Below the pieces are notes generated by a model. The model had not been told where the DNA came from. It was given only the letters and a program-made list of their open reading frames with translations, and made no database searches. From Isoetes taiwanensis (taxonomy: Eukaryota; Streptophyta; Lycopodiopsida; Isoetales; Isoetaceae), in contig JAJEKV010000019.1 of assembly GCA_021234155.1 (NCBI GenBank), positions 5,346,284 to 5,410,283 of the forward strand: a DNA stretch of 64,000 bases, in the 5' to 3' direction. Positions 44,977-57,044 of this stretch are shown piece by piece (the stretch's first letter is position 1; each line of letters begins with the position of its first letter). The position numbers were made by a program, and so were the translations under genes.

Positions 44977-46270
44977 CTATGACAGGGGCTTGTCAGGTAT
45001 GGCAGGGCTAGGCAGGCTGTGGCAGGGCTGTATAACTCCCGAAGTAGTGGCCATTTCTGCAAATTCAGTTTGTGATTTTGGACACATATCAGCTGATATC
45101 TTGTGACCAATAACAAGTGGGGTAATAGCATCATTACAATTTATCATGCCAAATTTGTTTAAGATATTTTGAATGTTGTTTGTCTGAGTGAGCAACAACT
45201 TCTTTTCCTTTCTATCCCTTGTTACCTCAATTCCCAGAAACCGTTTTGAGTTCTCCAAGATCTTGCATCTTGAATTTAGATTTGAGAATATGTTTGCACT
45301 TATTCAAGCATTTGATATTGTTGGCCAGCATAATGCAATCATCCACATATAGTGCAATGATGCAAAAACTCTATTTCTTCTCAACACTCTCCAATATTTT
45401 AAGGCCACTCTCTCTTGGGTCCCATAGGCCGATTGGCCTCAGTGGACGATAAAAAATCATTCTCATTCTTAGAAAATTGTCTATGCATTTATATCATTCT
45501 CTGGGTGATTGTTGAAGTCCATAAACAGCTCGTTTCAATTTCCAAACCATTCCTGTACCTTATTCAAAACCAGTTGCTTGTTTCATGTAAATTTCCTCCT
45601 CAAGTGGTGCATTTAGGAATGTTGTACTAACATCCATGTGCTGTATTTCAAGATCATGAGCATATGCATATGCTAAAAGTATTCTGATGCTTGCAAGTTT
45701 TACTATAGGTGAGAATGTCTCATCATAATCCATTCCTTTCTTTTGGGAATATCCCTTTGCCACAAGTCTGGCTTTATAAACTTTGGATTTACCACCAGCC
45801 TCTATAGTTTAGTTTTGAAAGATCCATTTGTTATCCACAAGATTTTTGTCTGCTGGTTTGTTAACTAACTCATAAATCTCAGTTCTCTTGAATGCCTTTA
45901 TCTCTTCTTCCATAGCATGTTTCCACTCTGTAGCATCTGTGCTTGAAATGGCTTCTTCATAAGTGGTGGGAATGTGAGGTTCGATAACTGCCATTATAGC
46001 ATCAAGCTCAATTTCTGAATCTTCTGTGGTGTTTAATCTTCTACTTTTCCCTTCTCTTAATCTTCCAAACTTGCTAGTGTCTATTTTAGCTTCTTCCAAC
46101 AGTCTTTCTGCTTCACTTTTCCTAGGTCTCCTTTGAACCCTATCTGGATTTAGTTTTGGAATTTCAGAGTTAGTGGGGCTGCAGGTATCTGTTATGTCTG
46201 AGCCTACACCATCATTCTCACTAGAAAGATTGTTTTCCTTTGTCTCATCATTGTCTAAATCCACATGCAT
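44977..46270 (-). pseudogene. Ty1/copia reverse transcriptase, broken
   Basis: Minus-strand pieces: the acidic linker after integrase (RRPRKSEAERLLEEAKIDTS, 46100), the RT start with ATEWKHAMEEEIKAFKRTE and NKWIFQN (about 45850), AKGYSQKKGMDYDETFSPIV and MDVSTTFLNAPLEEEIYMKQ (45560-45763), the YVDD catalytic box (ALYVDDCIMLANN, about 45340), and FLGIEVTRD (45000-45258). A stop sits between the first two pieces and a LINE tail is inserted at 45417. Gag, protease, integrase and RNase H are missing on this strand. Confidence 0.88.
45417..45465 (+). mobile_element. Tiny LINE 3'-end insertion in the copia RT
   Basis: GGGTCCCATAGGCCGATTGG, then CCTC-GTGGACGATAAAA, is the 3' terminus of the second LINE family, as at 36.69 kb on the other strand. 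Only about 50 bp are present, so this is a nearly complete 5' truncation. Confidence 0.75.
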
Positions 46271-47216
46271 GACCTGTTTGTTGCATCACCAGACATTGCT
46301 CTTAAGGCAAAAATTCTGGAAGCCAAAGCTGTCATAAAAAGCAAGCTGAGTTCTAGCATTCTGCCACCAAGAGAAATGTGGATCTACCTTTTAAAGACAT
46401 ATCAGGTAAAAACTTCATCCCAGTTGGATGTTTTAGACAAGAACTTAGGGATTTGAAGTATAAAGAAGGAGAGGATGTCAAGGATTTCTTTGAAATTTTT
46501 GATAATGTCTGATCTTGAAGCTGCTGGAGTTCCTATCACAAAGGAAAACCAAATTTTATCCTTAGCCAAAGCGTTTTCTAAATGGAAAAATCTATCTACC
46601 TTGATTAGGAATATTGCTAAAAGTAGAGAAGAAGCTGAAAGCATGATAAAAACTAAACTAGAACAGCATGAACTGATAAAAGATGAGGAAGAAGAATCCA
46701 GTGAAATTCTTTATGCTGGCAAAGGACGTGAGGAAAAATGGATTGGTCCATGCTTTGCATGCAATGCCTATGGCCATCTCAAAAGAGCAATTATCCCAAA
46801 CTATCTAAAGGAATCAAATGTTATGACTGTCAAGGTTATGGCCACTTGGCTACAAATTGTTTTAGTCCCAAGGAGTTTTCAAAAAATAAGGATACAAATA
46901 CATTCAAAGCTGGCAGATGCAAGAAATCTACTTCTGGAGGAAGAAGAACTCAAGGCAAGGGTAGGGGCAAATCTGCACAAGTCAACATTGCTACAGAGCA
47001 AGCAAGTGAGCCAGAAGAGGAGTTTGATGAAAATGCAGAGGTAAGAAAATCTAAACTACTGTCAGTGATTGCAGAAAGCAAACTAAAGAATGATGATAAT
47101 TTATATGTGCTGGATAGTGGAGCTGAAAAAAGCGTGATTAAATCACCTTCCAAGCTCAAGGCAAAAAGCTTCAAGAACTCAAGTTTTGTGCAGATGGGAG
47201 ATGGAAATGTAGATAG
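46265..47216 (+). pseudogene. Ty1/copia gag and protease start
   Basis: Plus-strand gag has a UBN2-type capsid region (LPPREMWIYLLKTYQ, LAKAFSKWKNLSTLIRNIAK), a first zinc knuckle CFACNAYGH broken by a frameshift near 46785, a second CYDCQGYGHLATNC, a basic stretch, then VLDSGAEKSVI, the aspartic protease active site (D-S-G). It is cut at about 47216 by a LINE insertion. It abuts the minus-strand copia RT head-to-head at about 46265, so the two halves cannot be one simple element. Confidence 0.85.
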
Positions 47217-47625
47217 TAGATGAACACCATGCTCTACCGGAGTGTCCGACATATGCACACATCCGAGCAGCTCATGCCGATCTCAGATGCTCTGAGATAG
47301 CAATTCATCAATTGCTGGCTTCGCCAATGGTTGCACGTCTCGCATCCTACATTCTGCAAGTCTCCACCGTCAGAGAGTCCCTCACAACACATGGAATTTG
47401 AGCGCCCAGATAGGGAATTTTAACGCCTACTACAAGGGTTTTTCCTCCCACATGGGGGGTTTTTTCGTCCCAGTAGTAGAGACACATTGTATAGGGCTTT
47501 TGTGGTTTTCTTTTGTGTTTGGATACTATTTGATATATTGTATTGTGATCGTCTCATAGGCCAGTTGGCCTCCGTGGACGTTAAAATATACTTCCTTCCT
47601 TCCTTCCTTCCTTCCTTCTTTGTTG
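47217..47625 (+). mobile_element. 5'-truncated LINE 3' end, second family
   Basis: Begins with GATGAACACCATGCTCTAC, matching the minus-strand element at 15.5 kb, encodes the end of the same C-terminal domain, and finishes GGCCAGTTGGCCTCCGTGG followed by ACGTTAAAA and (TTCC)n at about 47592-47617. It is inserted in the copia protease region in plus orientation. Confidence 0.9.
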
Positions 47626-50112
47626 CCTCATCTGAGATGAAGCAACACATAAGAAATAAAAACATCATGTTGTCATATTCATAGGCAAATTTAAATATAA
47701 TGGATAGGCATGGATGGCGATTTGTTGTTCAAGCCTCAATTGAAAATTTCTTTTGCTTACTACGTCCTGGAGCAACTTCTTTCGCAAGATGGATACGTGC
47801 TCAACTTCTTTTCTTCTCTAGAACTACTTTAATACAGGAGAAGAAGAGTGTTGCTTTTAAATATGATGACAAGAAGACAAGGTTTTTTCAGAGTCTCTTT
47901 GAATACCTTGGAAAGGTAATGGGGCCACCTTAGGAAATGGAAGTTAAAGAGAAAAACATGACGAGATGGGAGAAACTTTTGGTGCGGCCCATGACATCGA
48001 CATCACTCAGAGTACAATTATACCCAATAACTTGGATATTCTCCTAGATAACCTTTAGGGTACCAACTATGCCAAAAGGTTGGAAGAGATGACGGACCAT
48101 ATCAATACTCTAGAGAGGGGTGTATCTGCTACTGATCCTCAGTTTGAAAATTTGGAATCTTTATTAAATACTATCGATCAAATGATGTCGCTTATTGATT
48201 GTAAAGTAAATGAGGATGAGCCAATAGATGATAGACATGAGACTGGAGATAATGCTAAGGCTTCTAGGGCTTCTCAAAAATTCATTAAAATAGTGAATAG
48301 AATGCAGCACAGGCCAGTTATTCTCCTTCTTGACACTTTAAAAGATGACACTGAAGAGGAAGGCTGGAGTCAATAGCTTAAGGATAATCAGACTGACCTA
48401 GGAAATTATTATGCAAAAATCAAACAGACAATCCTTGAGGTCTGACTAGGAGCTTACAAGGTCAAGATCCACGTCTAACAAAGAGCTCCTCTTCATATTC
48501 TTAAAAAGACTCAACTAATCTATAACCTGAGGTATAACTCATTTAGTCAAACACGCGGAAGATGCATAAACTAGAAGCAAAAGATCAAGGTACCCTAGTC
48601 TTGCTAAGAACACATAAGCATCTAAATTCACTATACAACAATAGGGCATAAGCATGCTACATGTATCAACCTACCAAAGTACCTACACTAGGTACTTCAG
48701 GAATGGGTATTGTTTCCTTGTTCTTTTCATTGAAACTAGGTCAAAAGTTAAAAAACAAAGGTCAAAAGCATATTATTATTCAAGATTAAGAAAAGACAAC
48801 ACTATTGGAGGTCAAAATGAATGCATCCACAATTTCAAATTTATAGTTATTGAGACATTAAACAAGTACCTAATACCAAGGTACTATTTTAGGTAGTTTT
48901 ATGGCCCCTAAATAATACCTTTTTTCCTTTGTATACAGTAACATACTTATGCCCAACATCTAAATAGCCATGCTACTAGAAATAGATTATAAGTTGAAAG
49001 ATAAGGAAGGAAAGCTTCTATGATTGCACAAAGGGAAAAATAAGTGGGACTTTAGCTGCACGAACTGGTTTCATACAACCTAGTCCTCACAAGCACTGGT
49101 TGATTGTGGCCCTCCAACACCTAGAAGGATGATTCACCAAGAATCAGGGCCAGCCATAGCCACCCTAATGTTTTTTGCAAGAAAATAGCCACCATCAGCA
49201 GTCCATTATCGGCCACCAGAGTTATGGCCAAAAGAGAGAAGTTGCATATAATGAGATCGGCATGAAATAAAATGTTTTGTGTTGCTCACATTGAGACCTT
49301 ATGATGAGCAGTCCAAAATAGGCACATCATGACCTCTGGTGGAAAATGGCAATGCACTTTTCGAAATGTGGCGATACAATTTTTTTTCAGATCATCGTGG
49401 CAATCTTCATGGACCTTTCATTTTTCCTTCCCATATTAAGAGTCCTTTGAATGGAATTGATTTTTTCTCGCCCGCGGATAGAATAACACATAATGACAAC
49501 GAATGGCAACAATAACTTGTGTCTTTTCAATAAATGAATGAGTCTACTTAAGAGTTGCTCCACATTCCTCCATAAGATTTGGAGCTTGAACATCAAAACT
49601 TGCATCCCAGAGTTGGTTTCCATTGTATCCATATAGTGAATTAACATTGATGGACTGCATGGTTTTTACGTAAAAAATAGTTCAATTAATATAGACAGGC
49701 ATACTTGCATCTTGAGGGGCGTAATAGAAGGTGTCCAATTTGGGATTCTTGAGAAGGGGAGTGAGAATCGAGCCTCTGGAGAAGGATGCAGAAAATAGAG
49801 AGCTAGAAGATTTGGATCCGACATTCTCACTAATCAAATAGTAAGAATTTTCAGAGCCGAGAGGGTGTCAGATTGTAGGGAAGGAGAGCTTCCTTGCCCC
49901 CATGCCATACCTGCAATTGCCCTTCCAAGAAAAAACCACAGGTAAGAATTGAACATTTAGCAGGCCAGGGGAAAATGAAAGATGACAATAAATAGTTACA
50001 CATACACTAATGAGAGCGTATAAAAACAATGGTATCCCCAATATTTATACTCCAAATGACATGGGAAAAATGCATATTCCATTTATATTCTGACCCCACA
50101 AATCAACCAAAC
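47626..50112. other. Non-coding, possibly transposon-derived
   Basis: Frames at 47700-47933 and 48080-48376 (the latter acidic, with NTLERGVSATDPQFENLESL) show no known domain. The rest is stop-rich. The stretch from roughly 49.9 kb up to the hairpin at 50113 resembles the subterminal part of the HUH-element relatives. Confidence 0.35.
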
Positions 50113-50142
50113 AAGAGTTTGGCCCTTAGGGCAACCCAAAAA
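50113..50142 (+). repeat. Third copy of the HUH-family terminal hairpin
   Basis: CAAGAGTTTGGCCCTTAGGG followed by CAACCCAAAAA. The bases before it (GCATATTCC...ACCCCACA) also align with the region inside the 35.5-kb end. It lies about 150 bp upstream of the succinyl-CoA ligase start codon, on the same strand. Confidence 0.6.
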
Positions 50143-50286
50143 CAGACCATTGAAAAAACACACACAACGGAAAAGAGCCACTTTCTTTTTTAGCACCAAA
50201 TTTAGGCTAATTTCTTCTCCCTTCAGCTTTTACAGCTAAAAGAGGAGCGCCTACGTCGGATTCATTCCCCTGCTTCATCCGCAAGG

Positions 50287-52588
50287 ATGAGGAAAGCAGC
50301 TCATCGTTCATTCTCTAAATTGTTGCACTCAGAAATCCGACGCTCTTATGCTACCTCTCCTACACCTGCAGTCTTTGTGGATAAAAATACTCGGGTTATC
50401 TGCCAGGGGATCACAGGCAAGAATGGAACTTTTCATACCGAGCAAGCCATTGAATATGGAACCAAAATGGTTAGTTTGTTTGTGTGCTTCGTGTCTAGAT
50501 AGATTTGGTTCTAGATGTTTGGCTACGTGGGATTTCTCTGCGATCCTTCTGAATTGATCTCAGAAGGGTGTTTTTCCTCTGTTTTTAAGCTCAATTCGAC
50601 AATGACATAGCTCTTTGGTATCACTTCATTCTTATGCTAGACGAATGTCTGCAGAGAGTAACTATCATTTAACTTTCAGAGAGCTGAAATTACCGTTTCT
50701 CACATCCTTCATTTCAGGGCTTGAATGATTCTAATAAGAAACTTGGAATCAGTAAGATTTCAATTAAATGAAGATTGCATGATGCTGCTTTAGACAAAGA
50801 CCTGCTGACCTAAAATCTGAATTTCACTGTTACACACTAGACCTATTTTTTTTTTATATTCAATCTAGTGCATTGCTCATTGTTTTCTGCTCAACTATAT
50901 GTTCGAAGTGTTCATGTTAGGTTGGTGGAGTGACCCCAAAGAAAGGGGGAACCGAGCACCTTGGCTTGCCTGTTTTTAACTCGGTTGCAGAAGCCAAGGC
51001 AGAAACCAAAGCCAACGCATCTGTGATCTACGTACCAGCACCATTTGCAGCAGCTGCAATTATGGAGGGTCTGGAAGCTGAGCTAGATCTCATTGTTTGT
51101 ATCACAGAAGGCATTCCTCAGCATGACATGGTAAAATTTCCTTCCTCCTGTATTTATTTCACTGAAGAAGTTTTAGTGCTAAAATAAAAGGGGAAGAGCC
51201 TAAGTGTAGGTATCACTGCATCTGACGTTTTATTATTAACTTTAGAGGAGTAGGTAGGTAGTGTCCAGTCACTGAATAGAGAAGAAACCTCATACAAATG
51301 GAAATGCGTACATATTTCTTCTTGATCATCATGACTTCTGCATATAAGAATCGCTTTCCAGTCTAAAGAATAAGAACTGACTTGAGTCCAGTAAGAAGTC
51401 AATGGGAATAAGTTGGGGCTGATGTCGGAAACTGTGTGGGGCCTTTTTTTTTTTGTTGAGGTTAAGGCAGTGGATTATATTACATGCAAAAAAGTTTACA
51501 TGAATATACATCAGCTTCAAAGGTAAAAAAGACTGTGTGGAGCTTTCAGTCCATCTGGAAAGGGGTTGATAGATTCAAGTTAACGAGGCAGTTCTTGCTT
51601 CATGTACCATATGTAATTGATTCGAATGTGCATTTCTTGACCATGTTCTGCTTTTCTGGACATCATATGTGATGCAGGTTAGAGTGAAAGCTGCTTTAAA
51701 TGGTCAAAGCAAGACACGGTTAATAGGACCAAATTGTCCTGGCATTATTAAGCCAGGAGAGTGCAAGATTGGAATCATGCCTGGTTATATTCATAAGCCA
51801 GGAAGAGTTGGGATTGTTTCTCGTTCTGGAACCCTCACATATGAAGCAGTATATATCTTTGCATCTATGCTTTATGTGGTTCTAGTAAAGTGTAATGCTA
51901 ACTTCAACCTATTGGTCTCAGGTGTTCCAAACTACAGCAGTTGGTCTTGGACAGTCGACCTGTGTTGGCATTGGAGGAGACCCTTTTAATGGCACAAATT
52001 TTGTTGACTGTCTTGAAAAATTTGTTCAGGATCCACAGACAGAAGGTGCCAGAATGTAGAGTGAAGTTTTGTGTAAATGCAACTGAGAGTTCAAAAGATT
52101 CAAAGATGTTTATTCAATGCTTTGCAGGTATTGTTTTGATTGGTGAGATAGGTGGCTCAGCAGAAGAGGATGCAGCAAGCTTTATCAAGGTTAGACTTAT
52201 TTACAGAAAATTTAATGAGGGTTTCTTATTTTTAAATACGAATTGTCCTCTGCAGGAAAGCGGCACCCAAAAGCCAGTAGTGTCTTTTATTGCTGGACTT
52301 ACAGCACCCCCAGGTCGTCGGATGGGACATGCTGGAGGTCTGTGCTATTTCAGTATTAATGTCATAGTTTTACATTTTAAGGAGTGCATTTGTTGGACTA
52401 ATAAAATATCTTTATCAACATGGTACTGAGTTGGTGTTAATTTCATTGTAGCAATTATTGCCGGAGGTAAAGGAACAGCACAAGATAAAATTAAGTCATT
52501 AAAAGCTGCTGGAGTTACTATAATTGAATCACCTGCAAAGATCGGATCAACGATTCACGAGGTGTTTAAGCAACGTGGTTTACTGTGA
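50287..52588 (+). CDS. Succinyl-CoA ligase (ADP-forming) subunit alpha, mitochondrial
   Basis: Seven exons: 50287-50469, 50921-51130, 51678-51848, 51922-52045, 52128-52189, 52256-52337, 52452-52588. All introns are GT-AG, phases close and total length is 322 residues, normal for the plant protein. With the beta subunit it converts succinyl-CoA to succinate with ATP formation in the TCA cycle. The N-terminus [20 protein letters not shown] is an Arg/Ser-rich mitochondrial presequence. CoA-binding region: [13 protein letters not shown] and [19 protein letters not shown]. Ligase region: [33 protein letters not shown] and GRRMGHAG, in which His275 is the phosphorylated histidine. The first ATG is chosen because it gives the targeting peptide. 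No disabling change was seen. A transposon end lies close upstream. Confidence 0.96.
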
Positions 52589-53480
52589 AGTCCAACTTGT
52601 GGCACATCTTCATACAAGCAAGGTTTTGAGCTGTTATTGTCATTGGGGCCATCATTAGTACAGTAATGTTGTCATTGTGGCATCCATTTTACCCCAAACA
52701 TTTATAGAGCAGAATAAGCTGCCAATACATTCGAATGACTGAATAAATCTGATAATTTTTTGTAACATTTTTGGAAGACAAATAGGCAAAAGCATATATG
52801 CTCCTGTAACCACGAAATTTCTCTATGGAATGAGCATTAGCCATGATGAATTCTCTACTGAGCAGGAAAAAGCAGAAGACAAAGATGTAAGTTGGCAAAG
52901 TCCCGTAGGTGCAATAAATCTTTATATTTGGTTACCATAATATGACATGGAATAAACGCTTTACCGAGAAGAGAAGACGAGAAACTAGTAAAACGTGTAA
53001 AGTCCTGTAGGTGCAATAAAGCTTCTTACACTTATATTTGGTTAGTACAATGTGAAGACGAGAAACTAGTAAAACGTGTAAAGTCCTGTAGGTGCAATAA
53101 AGCTTCTTACACTTATATCTGGTTAGTACAATGTGACGTGGAATGAACAGCAGGCGTTGATTGATCAACCAATAGAACAAGCTGGGATGGTTCAACTTAT
53201 GTCTCCATGTAATATGGAGCTCATGATTGCCCATAACTTATTTAGCAGGATTTTTTTCAAAAGTACATTTCATTTAACCAAACCGGTTTTTTATTGCAAT
53301 ATCTATTGCAAAGAATATTTCACCAACAAAGAAAGTAGATATCCAAAACTTTACAATGCCATCGTCCACGCGTCATATTTCTGGGAGAAACATGCATAGA
53401 ACTAGTAAGAAATCATAGAGATGAACAAATAATTTTGTAGAACAATGTGGCCATCCATAACCTTTTGTAAGTCGAATGTC
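52589..53480. other. Intergenic space between convergent genes
   Basis: Holds the 3' ends of two converging genes and the 81-bp tandem repeat. No further gene. Confidence 0.6.
52890..53135. repeat. 81-bp tandem repeat carrying AATAAA hexamers
   Basis: Copies at 52974-53054 and 53055-53135 are nearly identical (GACGAGAAACTAGTAAAACG, GTCCTGTAGGTGCAATAAAG). A diverged third copy lies at about 52890-52973. Each has GGTGCAATAAA, so the plus-strand gene has a potential poly(A) signal at 52913, 53015 and 53096. Confidence 0.85.
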
Positions 53481-55648
53481 TCAAGAGAGAAACCCCGTCA
53501 AAGCATCCACCACCTTTTCTGGCCTGCCAAATAAATAATTGGTGAAAATGGCCTAAATATATAATTGGTGAAAATGGCCTAAATATATAACATCCATGCA
53601 ATGTAATTTTATAAGCACTGAAAATTGTACCAATCTTCTTGTGGCATATGGCCTGTCCCGCTAAGTAATGTTGCTTTTATGAACTCAGTGTTGCTATTCG
53701 CAAAGTTGGTGGCTTCTGTTTGAGGTAGGTATTTGTCATCCTCACCCCATATCACTGCAACTGGAACATTCCAACTGTATTCAAGAATCAATTTTATTAG
53801 TGATACTATATTGATCTACAAGACATTAGATTGGCAAAAAATCTAAAGAAAATACTGATAACTACCAGCTTATTCGACGAGTTCAAAGCTAAATGCAATG
53901 TACCTCTTTGAAGAGAAACCCTCTCCGATACGTATAAGCAGCTGTTGAGAATTGAAGTTTCTTGTGGCCTCCAATATGGCTACAAATTAAGGCAAGTTTT
54001 ATGACACGGGTAACTTATGAGGGATAATTAAAAACTTAACGAATACCAAATCCAGGTGCACTGCTGGACAAATAAGGAAGCCTATAAACGTCACAATCAT
54101 CGAGATCAAGGGAGTACCTGTATTAAGCATCGAGCATACGTGGAAAGAAAACTAGAAGGAAATTCCAACCGAAGTCAAGTGGTTAGATACACATACTTGC
54201 TACCCTTTTCAATAAAACGTTCTGCCATTATGGCATTTTGACACACGAACTCTCCCAGGATAGGAATCCTGTTATAAGATCAAAACTTAGAGACCAGAAG
54301 TTGCAACCTTTATGCCATTCTGCAATAGGTATTTAAACATGAAGCGATGCTACTACACACTAACAGGTGTCTCCCATGGCCATTATTTGCTGCATGAGTT
54401 GGTGGAAGGATCAGGTTTTCTATTAAAAAGCACGCAAAAAGAAAGATATTTACCTCATTTGAGTAAATAAAGCAGGAGTAGGAGCTGAGGTAGTAAGTGG
54501 ACAGTTTAAAATTGCTAACTTTGATATCTTGCTCTGATTCTTTAATGCCCATGTCAATCCGTAAGACCCTACCACAAAGCCCTGCAGGACTCGAATCAAC
54601 ACTTTTCTCATTTCTCTTTGATAAGTTCTGAACTTTAAGTAAAAAGACTTATGCTAATACCTGAACAACAAGGAAAAATGGCTCTTGAATCTTCAATTTG
54701 TCTAGCAGCTTATCAAGCTCCTCATGATATGCTTCTTCTGCAGCAGTTGATCATGAATCCTAGATAATCAGATTCAAGGCCATTATCAATGATGTGCTAT
54801 GTTGAATTTTGTCACAGATCCAACACTGACCTGTATAACTAAAGTCGAACTTAGGCTGAGGCATTTCACTAAAACCGAAACCAAGCCAATCAGGCGCATA
54901 GCAGTGATAATTTTTTCCTGCCATCTGTAGGTATATGAAGCAATATGATTTATGCATGGGCATGTGAACCAGAGATAACATGTATTTCCCTTCCCTACTG
55001 TCAGATGGAAAATAGAGAGGTATTTATGTTTGACCTGTACAATAACGTCCCTATAGCTATAAGAAGATGCTGGAGCTCCATGTAGAAATATAATAGTTCC
55101 GTTCTTTGATGAGCGTGAACCTGTAGGATGTACAGCATCACTTAAGAATCCTACCTATGCAAAATGGAATTCTTAATACCTGTTTCACGCACAAACCAAG
55201 TGAATTCTCCACTCCTTACATAAGAACCATAATCTCTACCCTTGTCTTTGATTTGCTGTAGGCCAAACAACATAAATATTTATCTCTTTTAAACCGATCA
55301 TCAAGCAAAATGTTACAAAGTCCTTAACAAAGAGGATTATAAATCTTCTTCACTTACAGCAATCATCTGGCCGGCATTACCATCCTGAGATGGCGAATTT
55401 GGAAGCTGAATAGCCGAGCGGCTTGATGGGTTATCCACAACAAAGCTAAAAAATCCCTTATCCTCGCTTTCCTTCTCATTTCTGCCGTCAGAAGCTTGGG
55501 AAACAATGCATAACCCCTTGTTCCATCTCCAAATTCCAAAATGAGACCTTGTTTTGGAGAAGAATGAATATGGCTGGGCAGCAAAAAAGGGGGAAGAATA
55601 TTGAGGGAGGACAGAGAGCGCCATTGCCAGCCTCTCCCCTGCGGCCAT
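53481..55648 (-). CDS. Alpha/beta hydrolase, plastid-targeted type
   Basis: Eleven exons on the minus strand: 55648-55358, 55255-55180, 55120-55035, 54924-54831, 54737-54661, 54581-54454, 54268-54197, 54117-54047, 53979-53904, 53774-53631, 53523-53481. All junctions are GT-AG and in phase, giving 385 residues. The first about 60 residues are Ser/Ala/Phe-rich with few acids, like a chloroplast transit peptide. Fold motifs: FLHGAPASSYSYR (oxyanion loop, about 135-147), YAPDWLGFGFSEMP, the nucleophile elbow VVGSYG with Ser214, WGEDDKYLP (candidate acid Asp336/337) and GTGHMPQEDWPEKVV with His366. It resembles the haloalkane dehalogenase-like hydrolases found in plastids of all plants; the substrate is unknown. 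Intact and probably expressed. Confidence 0.93.
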
Positions 55649-56684
55649 AGATTCTACATGTCAGCACTGTTATGACGTGTTCAGATTAGTTGATGACGTG
55701 TAGATAAAACTCTTTAGCATTGTTTTTTGCTTGTTCAATATTCAACCTGCATTTTGTTTCATAGTGCATATGAATAGACAATGCATTCTCTTGGCATCCT
55801 ACTCAGATGCGTAGGCCCTTACTAGGCAGAAGGCATCCCATGTTGGCTTTGGCTAGCTCTTATGGTCACTTTGAGAGCATCACAGGCTTCATACTTTCCA
55901 TGACATTTACTTGTCTGTTCATGCAGTTATTGTTGTTGCTCAAGCTATACTAATGATATATGTGCCCCTCCCTTCAGCTAGATGCAAGTAGCTGTTTTTA
56001 AATTCAATATCTTCAGATTAAATCTTACCATTAGTCTTCCCTACTAAAGTAAGTACACACTGCTTCAGGCTCTTGTTCTATATACACCCTTTTGTGCTTA
56101 CACATCTACATCGAATATGTACATTTGGTGTATTTTCTATTTTGATTTGCAAGCTTGCATAACTCGCCTTACAATATTTTCTGTAATTCTAGATTGTCCA
56201 CGTGCTCTGCCATGTCACCTTCAATTAATATTGTCTGTACCAAGAAAATTAGAAAAATAATGAACATTACTTCCATTCTTCTCGAGCATCGCACAAAATG
56301 GAGAGATGGAACAGGCATTCATGCAATCTGCAACAAGATTTGAATTCTCTTCTCTTCAAAGCGAAGGAAGAATTCACATAGGCTATGATATAAAAGCATC
56401 GGAACTTAAATCCTTGTATGAAGATCCAATGCTTGGCTCTGTAGGCGATGGCTCTCTGGAGGAGGCCGTTGATAGTAGCAGTATCAAGTTTAGACTCTGC
56501 AATGAAATGGAAGCCATGAAATGGAATGATATTGCCATTTCATATACTTTGATTGATTATATGTTTGTTTCTTTAGATACTCCAATAACCAACTGGACAC
56601 TCTACGATGGGCATTCCCATCAGGCCAATTTTCAGGTTTACCTCTGTTGTCTGGAAAAGTCGGGTTCAAGATAGGTCGTTCACA
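55649..56684. other. Hydrolase promoter side and an unrecognised fragment
   Basis: About 650 bp of non-coding DNA upstream of the hydrolase. A plus-strand frame (56306-56674) reads GRIHIGYDIKASELKSLYED with no family I can name, and another frame at about 56620-56700 has GFKIGRSHENDIML, reminiscent of an FHA-domain core (IGRS...NDI). The pieces do not assemble convincingly. Confidence 0.35.
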
Positions 56685-57044
56685 TGAGAACGATATCATG
56701 CTCTGCTGAGAAGGGTCAATGCCCGCTGCCTCACAGAGGTAGAAGAGTGCATGGCAGCTGCCATTGCTGCACAGCAAGAGGCAGAGCGGGCCGAGCAGCA
56801 GCGGCAAGCAGAAGAGCTTGCCAAGCAGAGTCAGGATCAGCAGCAGCCCCAGCAAAATGCAGAGCAAAATACGCAATGCGCTCCCGTCCAGACTGAGACT
56901 CCTGTGGTGAAACGGAGGCAGAAGTCTACCGTTCATAAGTCAAAGAGCGTCTACAAAGAGAAGCTTAAGACGGTTGGGAGCATCGGAAAGGCCACGAGCT
57001 ACGCTACAGGTTTGAGTGGATGCGGCCCGACCTCGGCCGGTGTC

